A stretch of DNA of 64,000 bases from positions 998,641 to 1,062,640 of the forward strand of contig NZ_BMIC01000001.1 in NCBI RefSeq assembly GCF_014641635.1. The letters are read 5' to 3'. This DNA comes from Aquaticitalea lipolytica (lineage in GTDB: Bacteria; Bacteroidota; Bacteroidia; Flavobacteriales; Flavobacteriaceae). Both the position numbers and the translations under genes were made by a program. Positions 55,098-63,518 of the stretch are shown here, in pieces. The notes under the pieces were generated by a model. That model searched no databases. It was not told where the DNA came from and saw only the letters and a list, made by a program, of their open reading frames with translations. The first letter of the stretch is position 1, and each line of letters opens with the position of its first letter.

Positions 55098-57971
55098 ATG
55101 ATTAAAAAAATATTTTTAATATTCTTTCTATTTTCTACGGTTGTTTATTCTCAACAACAAACAATAACATATTCAATTACTCCAACAGTTTTTGAAGAAA
55201 CAGATGCTATTACATTAACTATTAATGGCAATAGCATAAATGAAGCAACATGGGGAGTTACTGGTAATGCGCTATATTTATGGTCATGGTCTTATGATTT
55301 AAACCTATCAAATCAACAAGATTGTCCTACAAATGGCACTTGGACAAATTCGAACGAAGCCAATCGTTTAACTTATAATAGCGGAAACGACACCTATACT
55401 CTAACTTTTACTCCTACTGCATTTTATAGTAGAACAAATATTGGAAGAATAGGCTTTTTAGTTAAAGCAAAAGATGGTACAGGAGACAAAAAATCTCAAG
55501 ATGTTTTAGTCGATGTTGGTTCTTTTAGAGTAACAATGGGTAATCCTGCTCAAAATTCTACTACAATATTAACTTCAGGCAGTAATCTATCCATAAGCGC
55601 TAGTAATATTGGTGGCAATGCAAATTATGTTCTTAAATCCAACGGATCAATAATAAACTCACAATCTAATATTGCTTCATACTCATATGCTCATAATAAT
55701 ATTACCGAAAATCAAAATTATAAATTAGAAGTCACACTTAATGGAGATACTATTACTAAAGAATTTTCGGTGTTAATAGATCCTGGCTCTAATATTGGCA
55801 TAATGCCAACAACCTATCAAGATGGCATAACATATTTAAGCAATACAGAAGCTGTATTAGTCTTATATGCTACTGGAAAAGATTTTGTTTATTTAGCAGG
55901 TAGTTTTAATAACTGGCAACCTACTTCGGCATATGCAATGAAAAAAGATCCAACCAGGAACAATAAATTTTGGATAACATTAACTGGTTTAACACCTGGA
56001 CAAATTGAAACTTATCAGTATTGGGTTGCTGACAAGACTCCATTAGCTAACTCACCTGCTTTGGTAAAAACAGCTGATCCTTATTCTACTTTGGTTTTGT
56101 CTCCATTTGATGATCCATACATTCCTGCTGCCTCTTATCCAAATATGCCAACATATCCTGTTGGACAAGAAAGAGAAGTTACAGTATTACAAACAGGGCA
56201 AACACCATATAACTGGCAAGTCACAAATTTTAATAAACCTAAAAAAGAAGACTTAATCGTTTATGAGGTTTTGGTAAGAGATTTTGATGTAGATAGAAAC
56301 TATCAAGATTTAATTGATAGAATTGACTATTTCAAAAATTTAAATATTAATGCTATTGAATTAATGCCTGTAATGGAGTTTGAAGGCAATGAAAGTTGGG
56401 GTTATAACACAGCTTTTCATATGGCTTTAGATAAATTTTATGGTACTGAAAATAAGCTAAAAGAATTAATTGATGTTTGCCATCAAAATGGTATAGCAGT
56501 AATTTTTGACGTTGCATTAAATCACGCTTTTGGTAGAAGTCCTATGGTTAGAATGTGGATGAACGATCCTGATAGTGATGGATGGGGAGATCCAAGTACA
56601 GAAAACCCATACTTTAATACAGTAGCAAGACATAGTTATAGTGTTGGAAGTGATTATAATCACTCTAACCCTAGAACTAAAGACTATGTTAAACGCGTCA
56701 TTAAGCATTGGATTGAAGAATTTAAAATAGACGGATTTCGTTGGGATTTAACTAAAGGTTTTACTCAAAATTGTACAGCTAATGATCAAGGTTGTACAAA
56801 TTCTTATCAAGCTGACAGAGTTGCTATTTTAAAAGAGTATGCAGATTATTCTTGGTTATTAGATCCAGATCATTATGTGATTTTTGAACATTTAGGTAGT
56901 GAAAACGAAGAAAAAGAATGGGCTAATTATAGATATAGTGAAGGAAAAGGTGTAATGATGTGGGGGAAAATGACAGACCCCTATAATCAACTTACAATGG
57001 GCTTTGATTCTAATAATAACATTAATGGGATTGGTCATAAATCACGTCCTTCGTTTTTAGGAGCTCGTATTATTGGCTACCCTGAAAGTCATGATGAGGA
57101 ACGGTTAATGTATAAAAATTTACAGTTTGGTAACTCAACAAATTCATCTCATGATGTTAAAAATCTAAATATAGCTTTATCAAGAATGTCTGCACTTGGT
57201 GCAGTTAGTCTAACAGTTCCAGGACCTAAAATGATTTGGCATTTTGGTGACTTAGGTATGCAAAATTCTATTTTTACATGTAATAATGGTACTGTTAATG
57301 AACCTGGCGGGACAGATGGTGATTGTAAATTAGACACAAAACCACAACCTCAGTGGTCTGAAAATTGGCTTGCTAATTCTAATAGAAATAAAATTTACAA
57401 TGATTGGTCTAGAATTAATTATTTAAAAATAAATGAAGCTGTTTTTGAAGGTGATTATACAATTAACTCAGGCAATTTAACTCCAACCATCTTAATTAAA
57501 GATGATGCATTGCCATCAACACAACTTAAAGATGTGGTTATTTTAGCAAACTTTGATGTTAACTCTCAAAACATTACGCCAAATTTTCCATATACAGGAG
57601 ATTGGTATGATTTAATGGATGCTACAGGAAGTACTTTTATTAATGTTACAAGTGTTACTAATCCAATAACAGTTGCTGCAGGACAATTTAAAATGTATGG
57701 TAATAAAGCTCCAACATTATCTGTTGAAAACGAAGAGTTGAGTTTATCATTTAAAATTTATCCAAATCCTGTAAACAATTCGTTTAACATTAATAAAAAT
57801 GCTAATGAATTAAGAATTTATGATTTAACAGGAAAACTTGTAAAAACATTTAAAGGGGAATTTACTCAAAATAAATCGTTTGATATATCAGAATTAAATG
57901 ATAGTATTTATCTAGTTAAGATAAAAAATAACGAAGGACAAGTATTAACTTCTAAATTGATTAAAATTTAG
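55098..57971 (+). CDS. Secreted multi-domain GH13 alpha-amylase with type IX secretion tail
   Basis: 957 residues with a signal peptide (FLIFFLFSTVVYS). Residues 20-240 hold immunoglobulin-like domains. A CBM48-like domain follows (DFVYLAGSFNNWQPTSAYAM). The barrel has DVALNHAFG, GFRWD (nucleophile), IFEHLGSE (acid/base) and YPESHDEER. The last 75 residues match the type A T9SS sorting domain: KIYPNPVNNSFNI, ELRIYDLTGKLV and a final KLIKI. The enzyme should be exported to the cell surface or medium and open large alpha-glucans. It is the last core gene before the tRNA fragment. Confidence 0.9.
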   Translation: MIKKIFLIFFLFSTVVYSQQQTITYSITPTVFEETDAITLTINGNSINEATWGVTGNALYLWSWSYDLNLSNQQDCPTNGTWTNSNEANRLTYNSGNDTYTLTFTPTAFYSRTNIGRIGFLVKAKDGTGDKKSQDVLVDVGSFRVTMGNPAQNSTTILTSGSNLSISASNIGGNANYVLKSNGSIINSQSNIASYSYAHNNITENQNYKLEVTLNGDTITKEFSVLIDPGSNIGIMPTTYQDGITYLSNTEAVLVLYATGKDFVYLAGSFNNWQPTSAYAMKKDPTRNNKFWITLTGLTPGQIETYQYWVADKTPLANSPALVKTADPYSTLVLSPFDDPYIPAASYPNMPTYPVGQEREVTVLQTGQTPYNWQVTNFNKPKKEDLIVYEVLVRDFDVDRNYQDLIDRIDYFKNLNINAIELMPVMEFEGNESWGYNTAFHMALDKFYGTENKLKELIDVCHQNGIAVIFDVALNHAFGRSPMVRMWMNDPDSDGWGDPSTENPYFNTVARHSYSVGSDYNHSNPRTKDYVKRVIKHWIEEFKIDGFRWDLTKGFTQNCTANDQGCTNSYQADRVAILKEYADYSWLLDPDHYVIFEHLGSENEEKEWANYRYSEGKGVMMWGKMTDPYNQLTMGFDSNNNINGIGHKSRPSFLGARIIGYPESHDEERLMYKNLQFGNSTNSSHDVKNLNIALSRMSALGAVSLTVPGPKMIWHFGDLGMQNSIFTCNNGTVNEPGGTDGDCKLDTKPQPQWSENWLANSNRNKIYNDWSRINYLKINEAVFEGDYTINSGNLTPTILIKDDALPSTQLKDVVILANFDVNSQNITPNFPYTGDWYDLMDATGSTFINVTSVTNPITVAAGQFKMYGNKAPTLSVENEELSLSFKIYPNPVNNSFNINKNANELRIYDLTGKLVKTFKGEFTQNKSFDISELNDSIYLVKIKNNEGQVLTSKLIKI

Positions 57972-57996
57972 CCTAAGATTAATAGCATTTATAATT

Positions 57997-58030
57997 AAAA
58001 AAGCTTCTCAATTACTTGAGAAGCTTTTTT
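57997..58030. terminator. Rho-independent terminator after the amylase
   Basis: AAAAAAGCTTCTCAA and TTGAGAAGCTTTTTT form a perfect 15-base stem with a 4-base loop. It lies between the amylase stop and the tRNA fragment and may also have served the original tRNA transcript on the other strand. Confidence 0.9.
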
Positions 58031-58037
58031 CTTTTTG

Positions 58038-58092
58038 TACAGGCGGGGAGACTCGAACTCCCACACCTCGCGGCACTAGATCCTAAGTCTGG
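58038..58092 (-). other. Displaced 3' half of a tRNA-Leu(UAG) gene: attachment site of an integrative element
   Basis: On the minus strand the sequence runs from the anticodon stem (AGACTTAGGATCTAG, anticodon TAG) through a long variable arm, a T arm (GGGAG, loop TTCGAGT, CTCCC) and a 3' acceptor strand CGCCTGT plus A73. The D arm and the 5' acceptor strand ACAGGCG are missing, since the sequence beyond 58092 is unrelated. This is the classic scar of a tyrosine recombinase that uses the anticodon loop of a tRNA gene. The integrase gene begins 209 bases further on. The intact tRNA should be at the other end of the element. Confidence 0.85.
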
Positions 58093-58109
58093 TATATATT
58101 GCACCAATA

Positions 58110-58268
58110 AAACATAAATTAACTCATTTTCAATGATTTATGTTTTTAATCATTTTATTTAAGGTCAATTAATATCAGTTAATATCAACATTTGTTGTAC
58201 CTATGTTGTACCCAAAATTCCTAATAAAGACGTATCTTTAGAGTGAATTTTTGACAAAATGTTGTACC
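58110..58268. repeat. Arm-type repeats and inverted repeat between attachment site and integrase
   Basis: The region has an inverted repeat (AAACATAAAT 58110-58119, ATTTATGTTT 58136-58145), two copies of TTAATATCA (58169 and 58179, 10 bases apart) and three copies of TGTTGTACC (58193, 58204, 58260). Spacing near one helical turn suggests integrase or excisionase binding sites. Confidence 0.55.
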
Positions 58269-58300
58269 TGATTTGGCTTTCGTATCTAAACAGGTTAAAA

Positions 58301-59515
58301 ATGTCAACAAGTGCAAAAATAATTCTTCGCAAAAAACCTAATTCTAAAGGACTATATCCTCTTGCTATTAGGATAACCAAAAACCGTCGTTCAACTTATA
58401 AACAATTAGGCCATTATATTGAATTGGAAGATTGGGATTCAAAAGACTTAAAAGTAAAAAAATCTCACCCTAACGCAGACAGCTTAAACAACCTTATAGC
58501 ATCTAAACTTTCAGAAACTAGGAAAGGACTGATTTTTTTACAAACCAACAACAGGGATGCATCTGCTCAGCAAATTAAAAGAGAAATTTACAAACCAAAA
58601 TCTAGCCTAACATTTTTTGATTTTGCTAATGAGCATTTAGAAGGCTTGCAGGCTGAAAACAAAATTAATCGCTACTCAACAGATTCTGCTTGGCTTAGTT
58701 ATATAGAAAAATATTGCTCTGGTCGACATCTTACTTTTCAAGAAATCGACGAGTGCTTTCTCAAAAAATTCAAAATATACTTAAAAGGTTCTTGCTCATT
58801 AAGTGAAACTACTACAATGAATGTAATGGTATTAATAAGATTGCTGTTTAATAGAGCCATTCGGGACAAAGCTGTAAGTAAGGAAATATATCCTTTTGGT
58901 AATGGTAAATTCAAAATCAAGTTTCCAGAAACCGTCAAAATAGGATTATCTGAAATAGAGATAAAGGCCCTTGAAAATTTGACCAACCTTTCAGAAACCG
59001 AAAGACACTCACTCAATGTATGGTTGTTTAGTTTCTATTTTGCTGGAATGAGAATATCGGATGTTTTGTTAACAAGGTGGTCTCAAATTTATGATGGTAG
59101 ATTGCATTACCGTATGAGCAAAAATTCCAAATTATTATCCCTTATGATTCCCGAGAAAGTCAAGACCATTTTAGCGTATTACATATCGACCAAAGATAGT
59201 GACAACGATTTTGTGTTTCCAGAAATGAAGAAAGCTGATTTATCTGATGCTATGGATATTTACAGAAAGAAAAAAGTTGCCAATAAGAAATTTAATACCC
59301 ATTTGAACAAACTTGCAAAAAAAGCAGGTATTAAAAAGAAGATAACCATGCACATTGCCCGTCATTCTTTTGGCAATATTGCAGCAGACAGCATTCACCC
59401 TCAAATGCTTCAAAAATTGTATAGGCATACAGATTTAAAAACAACCATTAATTATCAGGCTAACTTTATATACAAAGATGTAGATGAAGCCCTAAAGAAT
59501 GTCATAAATTTCTAA
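58301..59515 (+). CDS. Tyrosine recombinase / integrase
   Basis: 404 residues from the ATG at 58301. An earlier ATG at 58259 is in frame but overlaps a TGTTGTACC repeat, and MSTSAKIILRKKPNSKGLYP is the usual start of Bacteroidota integrases with an arm-binding domain. A SAM-like core-binding domain follows (FFDFANEHLEGLQAEN). The catalytic domain has FYFAGMRISDVL (first Arg), HIARHSFGNIAAD (His-x-x-Arg) and LYRHTDLKTTINYQ (histidine and Tyr nucleophile). It probably integrates the element at the tRNA-Leu site beside it. Confidence 0.92.
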   Translation: MSTSAKIILRKKPNSKGLYPLAIRITKNRRSTYKQLGHYIELEDWDSKDLKVKKSHPNADSLNNLIASKLSETRKGLIFLQTNNRDASAQQIKREIYKPKSSLTFFDFANEHLEGLQAENKINRYSTDSAWLSYIEKYCSGRHLTFQEIDECFLKKFKIYLKGSCSLSETTTMNVMVLIRLLFNRAIRDKAVSKEIYPFGNGKFKIKFPETVKIGLSEIEIKALENLTNLSETERHSLNVWLFSFYFAGMRISDVLLTRWSQIYDGRLHYRMSKNSKLLSLMIPEKVKTILAYYISTKDSDNDFVFPEMKKADLSDAMDIYRKKKVANKKFNTHLNKLAKKAGIKKKITMHIARHSFGNIAADSIHPQMLQKLYRHTDLKTTINYQANFIYKDVDEALKNVINF

Positions 59516-60059
59516 TCTTAGCAAAAAAAAAGAACAGCTAAACGACGACATAACCAATCTAATTAAGATAAGTTTACAGAACAATCTTATAGCTTTACCT
59601 ACTGGTTCTAGTTGATTTAAATGGGTTCATTGTTGCTTTTTCACAAATCAATTCAGATTAAAAAACCATCGTGAAGCTTTTTATTTCCGCTAAAAACAAA
59701 TCTACGAAATTGCGATGAAAGGCTTTTTGACCTTCAGTAGCATGTATAGTGATGGTCACAAGGAAAACCGTTTCAAACCGCATTCTTCTTTACACTTTCA
59801 GTTAAATCAACAATTATATTTGTAGTCAATGAATTACCTCGACGTAAGATACGACAAGGTATTGAGTTGAATTAATTTTTTGTTTATTTAGTCGCAGAGC
59901 ATCAGGGAATTAAACCCAATCTTCTCGTCTGCCAAAACGAACGGGAAGGAAGTTTAAATGAAGATGTAGAGTTTAACGTTGAGAAGGTAAGCCTTTTACC
60001 TCAAATGCTACGGGTGAGGTCAAAAGGTAAATTTTTAGCAAAATAACTTGCCAAGAGCA
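59516..60059. other. Gene-poor stretch without a recognised gene
   Basis: No credible complete gene. A plus-strand frame of about 50 codons ends near 60045 (containing EHQGIKPNLLVCQNEREGS), and a short minus-strand frame lies near 59785-59665 (MRFETVFLVTITIHATEG). Both lack recognised families and may be remnants of older cargo. Nothing else is seen. Confidence 0.4.
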
Positions 60060-60515
60060 AACCAAATAAATCCAACCATTATATAAACCGTGCTTCCAAA
60101 AAATCGGATTCTTGAAATACCTCTTTAACGTTTACTCCAAAACGAACCAAGATATAACTGCCATTAGTAAAACAAGACCGTATAATGTGGCAGGTATCAC
60201 GATAAAATGGTTTCTCCCATGTAGGCCGTTGCAAGGAAAAAATGAAAAGCCAAAATAATAAGTGAAGATTACTCCCTATAACACTTTACCATTTACTTTT
60301 CATATACATGCATTAATTGGTGGTGGTTGTTCATATATATTCTAAGTACAAAAAACTCAGGATGTAAATAGAAAATTTTGGAATCAAAGGTTTTAAATCA
60401 TAACATTCTCAACCTTCAGGCACTTTAAACTCCAATACACTAATTGCGGCAATAATTGCGAACCGCATCTCTAAAAGCTTCTAGTCGGTCAGTATTTATT
60501 TCTTTAAAAAGCAAG
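60060..60515 (-). pseudogene. Decayed TMEM175-family (DUF1211) potassium channel gene
   Basis: Minus-strand translation in changing frames rebuilds the family in order. RLEAFRDAVFAIIAAISVLE and FKVPEG come first, then a stop, DLKPLIPKF, YMNNHHQLMHVYEK, NGKVL, NLHLLFWLFIF, FLATAYMGE and finally NHFIVIPATLYGLVLLMAVI. These match the first helix (normally with an FSD motif, here FRD), the IYWNNHHH segment and the later NLHLLFW and MGENHF segments. At least two frameshifts and two stops break it, and no ATG start is seen. It should be non-functional. It was probably carried in with the element. Confidence 0.8.
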
Positions 60516-60707
60516 TTTTTAGTGTTAATAAAGTTATTACGGGATTATTTCCAGAGCATGTATTCAAAACAAATTTAACTAAATATAAACAACTATTCAG
60601 AATGATTATAAATTGCCTTTTCTCTTAAAAAAATCTTAAACTGAATATATATTCAGTTAGAAGAAATTCTTTATCTTGATAATATAAAGCTTAAAACCTC
60701 TCGTCCA

Positions 60708-61187
60708 ATGTACTCTAATGTAAAAGTTAACAGAAGAAAATTTCTTAAAACAGATGCACTTGCAATTGGCGACCTTATACGGAGTGGGTATTCGCGCATA
60801 GCAAGTAAAGGAAAAAATGTTGCAAAAGCAATGGAGATTGCCCATTACACTCCTAATGCTTTTATAAAAATTGGTACTGACAATTTTGTTTACAAGGCGG
60901 TAAATCACAACGAAATAGGGCAAGACAAAAATACTACAATTAACCAATTAATCGGTGATGAAATGGAAGTACCTTGGAAAAATATCTGTACAGAGCATGC
61001 ACAATTCGATGCTATATACAACCCTCCTAGTTTTGTTATGCAGCATATAGAAGAAAGCGCTATCATTCAAAATGAAGAGGTGTCGTTTACGGCATCAACT
61101 GGTACGGAGTTGGTACTCTTTTATACCAATGAAGAATCCAAATGTTATAAATGGGGCATGTTTAGCGGTAATCAATTTAGATTATGA
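60708..61187 (+). pseudogene. Truncated remnant of an isoquinoline 1-oxidoreductase beta-type molybdenum hydroxylase
   Basis: 159 residues against about 700 for the family. The N-terminal 110 residues follow the family start: RRKFLKTDALAIGDL (a worn Tat-like signal), YTPNAFIKIGTDNFVYKAVN, EIGQDKNTTINQL, EMEVPWKNICTEHAQFDAIY. Key small residues are changed (for example Gly-Gln-Asp for Gly-Gln-Gly). The last 45 residues (EVSFTASTGTELVLFYTNEE) do not belong to that family and may be the tail of a cupin or pirin-type protein. It is probably a fused relic of no function, though the frame is open. Confidence 0.6.
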
Positions 61188-61211
61188 TTCAAGTAATTAA
61201 AATAGTTCAGT

Positions 61212-61712
61212 ATGAAAACTAAAGAATATACAAACGGAGAAGTCACCATTATATGGAATCCTACAAAATGCACTCATGCAGGTATATGTGTAAGAACATT
61301 ACCAAAAGTTTATAACCCCAAAGAAAGGCATTGGATAAAACCTGAAAATGCATCATCCGAAGCGTTAGTAAATCAAGTCTCGCAATGCCCATCAGCAGCT
61401 TTGCGCATAAAAGAAACTCAGAACATAATTAGAATAGAACAAGAAGATGATGGGAAAAGAGGACGATTTGCCATTTATGAAAATGATGTGTTTGCTGGAG
61501 AAATGACTTACGTATGGGCGGGAAAATCAAAATTTATAATTGACCATACAGGAATAGAAAAAGGATTTGAAGGCAAAAGCTTTGGAAAAAAATTAGTAAT
61601 GCAATCTGTAGAATATGCACGAGAAAACAGCTTGAACATTATGCCCCTTTGTCCTTTTGCAAATGCTATGTTCAAAAAACATACAGAAATACAAGACGTT
61701 TTAAAAAATTAA
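61212..61712 (+). CDS. Divergent 4Fe-4S mono-cluster domain fused to a GNAT acetyltransferase
   Basis: 166 residues. Residues 8-66 match the divergent single-cluster ferredoxin domain (Fer4_19): KCTHAGICVRTLPKVYNP with C20 and C26, then QCPSAAL with C59. Residues 82-165 match the small YjdJ-type GNAT domain: GRFAIYENDVFAGEMTY, IEKGFEGKSFGKKLV (acetyl-CoA loop) and MPLCPFANAMFKKH with C147. The two domains are often separate neighbouring genes; here they are one protein. It starts 25 bases after the remnant upstream. The acceptor of the acetyl group is unknown. Confidence 0.82.
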   Translation: MKTKEYTNGEVTIIWNPTKCTHAGICVRTLPKVYNPKERHWIKPENASSEALVNQVSQCPSAALRIKETQNIIRIEQEDDGKRGRFAIYENDVFAGEMTYVWAGKSKFIIDHTGIEKGFEGKSFGKKLVMQSVEYARENSLNIMPLCPFANAMFKKHTEIQDVLKN

Positions 61713-61863
61713 TAAATAAGAGCACGGCAATGATACTTTCATAAAAACGAACAAAAAATTACTTGAACACTAGGATTCACCAGTATGGTAGACTTTTTTG
61801 TTTATGACATCGTCTTTTGAAAATCCAATTTTGAACCAATTCCCTCTTTAAAACCTACTTAGA

Positions 61864-62352
61864 ATGATTAAAATTTTTACTACTGGCGGTACCATCGAAG
61901 GCTATGATTACGACCGGCCTAGTTCCAAACAAGAAAACACCAAATCCATTCAGGAAATCATTAAGTCAATATTAACTAAATCGGACTATTCCATTGAGAA
62001 GATTTTGGATAAAGATAGTCAGTTTGTAACCGATGACGATAGGGCTTTGATGGCTTCAAAAATTCAAAATGTCCAATCATCAAAAATCCTCGTTACACAC
62101 GGAACAATAACAATGGTGCAGACCGCAAAATTTTTAGGTCAGCAAAACTTAAATAAGACTGTGGTATTGACTGGTGCTTTCATTTTGGGTACAAATCCAG
62201 AATCTGATGCGTCCTTTAATTTAGGTTTTGCCATTTCAGCGTTGCAATTTCTTGAATCTGGTGTGTATATCGCCATGAATGGAAATATTTACAATTGGGA
62301 CAACGTGCGGAAGGATACGGAAAACAACCGTTTTGAATCCATAAATAAATAA
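61864..62352 (+). CDS. Single-domain asparaginase-like protein
   Basis: 162 residues, about half of a normal L-asparaginase. It holds the N-terminal domain: IKIFTTGGTIEGYDYD with the nucleophile loop, then ILVTHGTITMVQTAKFL and KTVVLTGAFILG. The second catalytic motif is HGTDTM in active enzymes; here aspartate is isoleucine (I82). The C-terminal domain is absent. It may be a binding protein or an enzyme of changed specificity. It ends 6 bases before the membrane LuxR gene, so both are probably cotranscribed. The 151-base gap before it shows no clear site. Confidence 0.75.
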   Translation: MIKIFTTGGTIEGYDYDRPSSKQENTKSIQEIIKSILTKSDYSIEKILDKDSQFVTDDDRALMASKIQNVQSSKILVTHGTITMVQTAKFLGQQNLNKTVVLTGAFILGTNPESDASFNLGFAISALQFLESGVYIAMNGNIYNWDNVRKDTENNRFESINK

Positions 62353-62358
62353 GAATGG

Positions 62359-63282
62359 ATGATGTTTGGCACCTCTATACATTGGACTACTTTTTTCTAC
62401 CTTTTGGCTGATTCAGTTATTGTGCTAATCGCTATCTATATTTCAAAAAAGAAAACACGAAACGATTTAAAACGGTTCATCAATCTTGGGCTGTTATTTA
62501 TTACTTACAACTTCACGGGAGGCTTTTTGCCAACGGATAAATTTCCAGGACCAATAATCCTACAATACATTATCACTTACGGCATTGCAATTGCACTTTG
62601 CATCTATATTGTTTACTATCTTTATGAGGAATATGACATCATTGTTCTGAAGTTCAACTCCTCTATAAAGAACATTATAATAATTTCGGCAATCAGCTAT
62701 GTTGCCTTGTATTTAATCCCTTACTATTTTACCAAATCATTAATAGCATCAAAGTATTTATTCAATATTCCTATTTCATTATTGACCTTCACTTTTCTGG
62801 TTGTTTTTTGCCGCAGGATTTCCAACCCAAAAAACACATCTCCTATAATTTTAAGAAGAAATAAATTGTCATTGATAAGTGCTGGAAGTATAGCACTCTT
62901 GCCCATTTTAACGGCAATTGGTGATTATCAATGGTTAACTTTCTCTGTGATGAACTTGGCTTTTTACGCAATCACTGTGATTGAAATAGACCGTTACCTA
63001 TACATACTCGCCCACCACTCCAGAATGTATGAGGTCTTTGCTCTAACTAAAAAAAAGCATATTGTAACTTCAGAATCAAAAATTGTTTATGAAGATTTGA
63101 CGCGCAGGGAAATAGAAATTGCATTGTGCATTTTAAATAACGTAAGCTACAAGAAAATTGCCCAAGAATTATTCATAGCAGAAAGCACAGTCTCAAAACA
63201 TGCTTCAAACATTTTCAAAAAAACAGGAGTAAAAAACAAGCGTCAGTTCATTTCTCGGTTTAAAAAGAAACCCAGCAAATAG
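62359..63282 (+). CDS. Membrane-bound LuxR-type transcriptional regulator
   Basis: 307 residues. The first 215 hold about seven hydrophobic helices. The last 60 are a LuxR/FixJ-type helix-turn-helix: LTRREIEIALCILNN, VSYKKIAQELFIAESTVSKH and NIFKKTGVKNKRQFISRF. There is no kinase or receiver domain, so it looks like a one-component regulator that senses from the membrane. The gene follows the asparaginase-like gene by 6 bases. The ligand and targets are unknown. Confidence 0.8.
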   Translation: MMFGTSIHWTTFFYLLADSVIVLIAIYISKKKTRNDLKRFINLGLLFITYNFTGGFLPTDKFPGPIILQYIITYGIAIALCIYIVYYLYEEYDIIVLKFNSSIKNIIIISAISYVALYLIPYYFTKSLIASKYLFNIPISLLTFTFLVVFCRRISNPKNTSPIILRRNKLSLISAGSIALLPILTAIGDYQWLTFSVMNLAFYAITVIEIDRYLYILAHHSRMYEVFALTKKKHIVTSESKIVYEDLTRREIEIALCILNNVSYKKIAQELFIAESTVSKHASNIFKKTGVKNKRQFISRFKKKPSK

Positions 63283-63518
63283 TCAGTAATTTCCTTAATT
63301 CTTGGGTAAATCTTCTTTCCGTAGATAAATACGTGTTAGCCCGTATTATTCTACGGTTTAATTTTCTAATAAATAGAGTTCCTCAATGTATATTTATTAA
63401 TGGCTATAAATAAACATAAAAGCCGCCAATTCTTATGAAATTCAATACCAAGCCTAGATAAACCCAACCAAAACATTTAAAACAATAGTTATGACACCGC
63501 AATTAAAAATTATCCCAA

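Noticed and set aside
58038-58092. A functional tRNA-Leu gene
   Set aside because: Only the part from anticodon stem to A73 is present. No D arm or 5' acceptor strand can be found beyond 58092, and the anticodon stem has a mismatch at its outer end.
60657-60947. Minus-strand frame of 96 codons near 60.8 kb
   Set aside because: It overlaps the oxidoreductase remnant on the other strand, is rich in Cys, Phe and Tyr and shows no family features.
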